From Mucilaginibacter sp. OK283 (lineage in GTDB: Bacteria > Bacteroidota > Bacteroidia > Sphingobacteriales > Sphingobacteriaceae): a stretch of DNA of 64,000 bases. Shown here one piece after another: positions 62,842 through 64,000 of this stretch. The DNA lies in NCBI RefSeq assembly GCF_900110415.1, contig NZ_FODR01000002.1, forward strand, positions 558,001 through 622,000. Direction: 5' to 3'. Position 1 is the stretch's first letter. Each line of letters begins with the position of its first letter. Below the pieces are notes generated by a model. That model ran no database searches and was not told where the DNA came from. It saw only the letters and a program-made list of their open reading frames with translations. The position numbers were made by a program, and so were the translations under genes.

Positions 62842-63669
62842 ATGGCAGTAAAGAGATTTAAACCGGTTACCCCGGGTACCCGTTTCAGAGTTGACGTATC
62901 TAACTCAGATATTACAACAAACGTTCCTGAAAAGTCGTTGGTTGTATCATCCAACACAAGATCGGGCGGACGTAACAACACCGGTAAAATGACTATGCGC
63001 TACTTAGGTGGTGGTCATAAGCAAGCATACAGGTTGATTGATTTCAAACGTAATAAATTTGACATCCCTGCAAAAGTTGCAACTATCGAGTACGATCCTA
63101 ACCGTTCGGCACGTATAGCACTGTTACATTTTGTTGATGGTGAAAAACGATACATGATAGCTCCGGAAGGCTTAACAGTTGGAACGGTAGTTGTAGCCGG
63201 CGAGACAGCTACTCCAGAGGTTGGTAACACCATGCCTTTGAAGAACATCCCGTTAGGTTCTATCATCCACAACATTGAGTTAAACCCAGGCCAGGGTGGT
63301 GTTATTGCCCGCAGTGCCGGTACTTATGCCCAGCTTTCGGCGCGCGATGGTAAATATGCCATCATCAAATTGCCTTCAGGCGAAACACGTATGATATTGT
63401 CAACTTGTTTGGCAACTATCGGTACCGTTTCAAATGGCGAAAGAGCAAACGCGGTGTTAGGTAAAGCAGGCCGCAAACGTTGGTTAGGCCGCAGGCCGCG
63501 TGTTCGTGGTGTTGCCATGAACCCGGTAGATCACCCTATGGGTGGTGGTGAGGGTAGAGCCTCAGGTGGTCATCCACGTTCACGTAAAGGGTTGTTAGCT
63601 AAAGGCTACAAAACTCGTGATAAGAAAAAAGGGTCGGATCGTTATATCATTGAAAGAAGGAAAAAATAA
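62842..63669 (+). CDS. rplB: 50S ribosomal protein L2
   Basis: 275 residues, normal length. [20 protein letters not shown], the central [18 protein letters not shown] and the C-terminal [20 protein letters not shown], containing the His at the peptidyl-transferase interface. The stop overlaps the rpsS start (TAATGG). Confidence 0.98.
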   Translation: MAVKRFKPVTPGTRFRVDVSNSDITTNVPEKSLVVSSNTRSGGRNNTGKMTMRYLGGGHKQAYRLIDFKRNKFDIPAKVATIEYDPNRSARIALLHFVDGEKRYMIAPEGLTVGTVVVAGETATPEVGNTMPLKNIPLGSIIHNIELNPGQGGVIARSAGTYAQLSARDGKYAIIKLPSGETRMILSTCLATIGTVSNGERANAVLGKAGRKRWLGRRPRVRGVAMNPVDHPMGGGEGRASGGHPRSRKGLLAKGYKTRDKKKGSDRYIIERRKK

Positions 63670-63935
63670 TGGCACGTTCAATTAAAAAAGGACCTTATAT
63701 TGATCATAACCTGGAAAGAAAAGTTCTGACCTTGAATGAATCAAGCAAAAAATCAGTTGTAAAAACATGGTCACGTCGTTCCATGATCTCTCCTGATTTC
63801 GTTGGTCACACATTCGCAGTACACAATGGTAACAAGTTTATCCCGGTGTATGTAACAGAAAACATGGTTGGTCACAAGTTGGGAGAATTTGCTCCAACCC
63901 GTACATTCCGCGGTCACGCAGAGAAGAAAAAATAA
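63669..63935 (+). CDS. rpsS: 30S ribosomal protein S19
   Basis: 88 residues: [40 protein letters not shown] and [16 protein letters not shown]19 binds 16S rRNA in the 30S head. Coupled to rplB by a 1-bp overlap. Confidence 0.98.
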   Translation: MARSIKKGPYIDHNLERKVLTLNESSKKSVVKTWSRRSMISPDFVGHTFAVHNGNKFIPVYVTENMVGHKLGEFAPTRTFRGHAEKKK

Positions 63936-63941
63936 CAGGCA

Positions 63942-64000
63942 ATGGAAGCAACAACAAAAATTAAAAAGTCTGTACTGATCAGGCAACAAAAAGAAGCTGC
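63942..64000 (+). CDS. rplV: 50S ribosomal protein L22, N-terminal fragment
   Basis: The last 59 bases open a new frame, MEATTKIKKSVLIRQQKEA, 6 bp after rpsS. The position after rpsS in S10 operons and the Lys-rich start fit L22. The diagnostic SPRKxR motif lies beyond the window, so the call rests mainly on gene order. Confidence 0.75.
   Translation, partial: MEATTKIKKSVLIRQQKEA

Overview
The window looks like chromosomal DNA of a Bacteroidota bacterium, most likely Sphingobacteriaceae and close to Mucilaginibacter or Pedobacter. Reasons: Bacteroidota -7 boxes (TAnnTTTG) upstream of several genes, almost no Shine-Dalgarno sequences, many short lipoproteins, an atpD-atpC pair split from the other ATP synthase genes, an IlvC with the N-terminus MAKLNFGGTEEN, and TonB-plug-like and CarboxypepD_reg-like domains. 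The genus is an inference; no rRNA lies in the window.

Layout. (1) 1-9.3 kb: tail of an amidohydrolase, then a minus-strand haem cluster read from right to left: hemC-hemD fusion, hemB, hemL, a short histidine kinase, an OmpR-type regulator, a TPR membrane protein, hemE and hemJ. (2) 9.5-12.5 kb: a quinone oxidoreductase and atpD-atpC, closed by a strong terminator. (3) 13-27 kb: a complete branched-chain amino acid operon, ilvD-ilvB-ilvN-ilvC-leuC-[GxxExxY]-leuD-[methyltransferase]-leuB-[Tam-like methyltransferase]-leuA-ilvA. (4) 27-36 kb: an accessory stretch with three copies of a ~200-bp repeat, a lipoprotein, a RelA/SpoT-domain alarmone synthetase, a four-helix membrane protein, orphan hypotheticals and a beta-helix lipoprotein. 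(5) 36-48.9 kb: a fungal-type prephenate dehydrogenase, a NUDIX protein, a higB-higA toxin-antitoxin pair, a PspC/LiaF-like envelope-stress pair, an SDR, mlaE-mlaF, a nonsense-mutated S23-type four-helix gene, an RlmI-like methyltransferase, a lipoprotein and a Gfo/Idh oxidoreductase. (6) 49-60.8 kb: secreted phosphatases, a GT39-type mannosyltransferase-like protein, a lipoprotein serpin, an M1 aminopeptidase, a rhomboid protease with a plug-like domain and a C45-type hydrolase. (7) 61.2 kb to the end: the start of the S10-type ribosomal protein operon (rplC, rplD, rplW, rplB, rpsS, rplV), with a canonical Bacteroidota promoter.

The most striking feature is not a gene. Nearly every gap inside the haem and ilv-leu operons, and many elsewhere, is filled from stop codon to next start with short-period repeats. 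Most have a 7-bp period, others 9 or 10, and several different words are used. They are usually arranged as left and right arms that are reverse complements, so the intercistronic RNA should fold into a hairpin. Other gaps carry a CCCCCTAA...GGGGG palindrome or a long palindrome of the CATTGCGAGG type. Stop codons, last codons and sometimes start codons come from the repeat itself. Two small genes, GxxExxY and S23-like, sit inside such repeats. This system of word repeats is the best candidate here for something undescribed.
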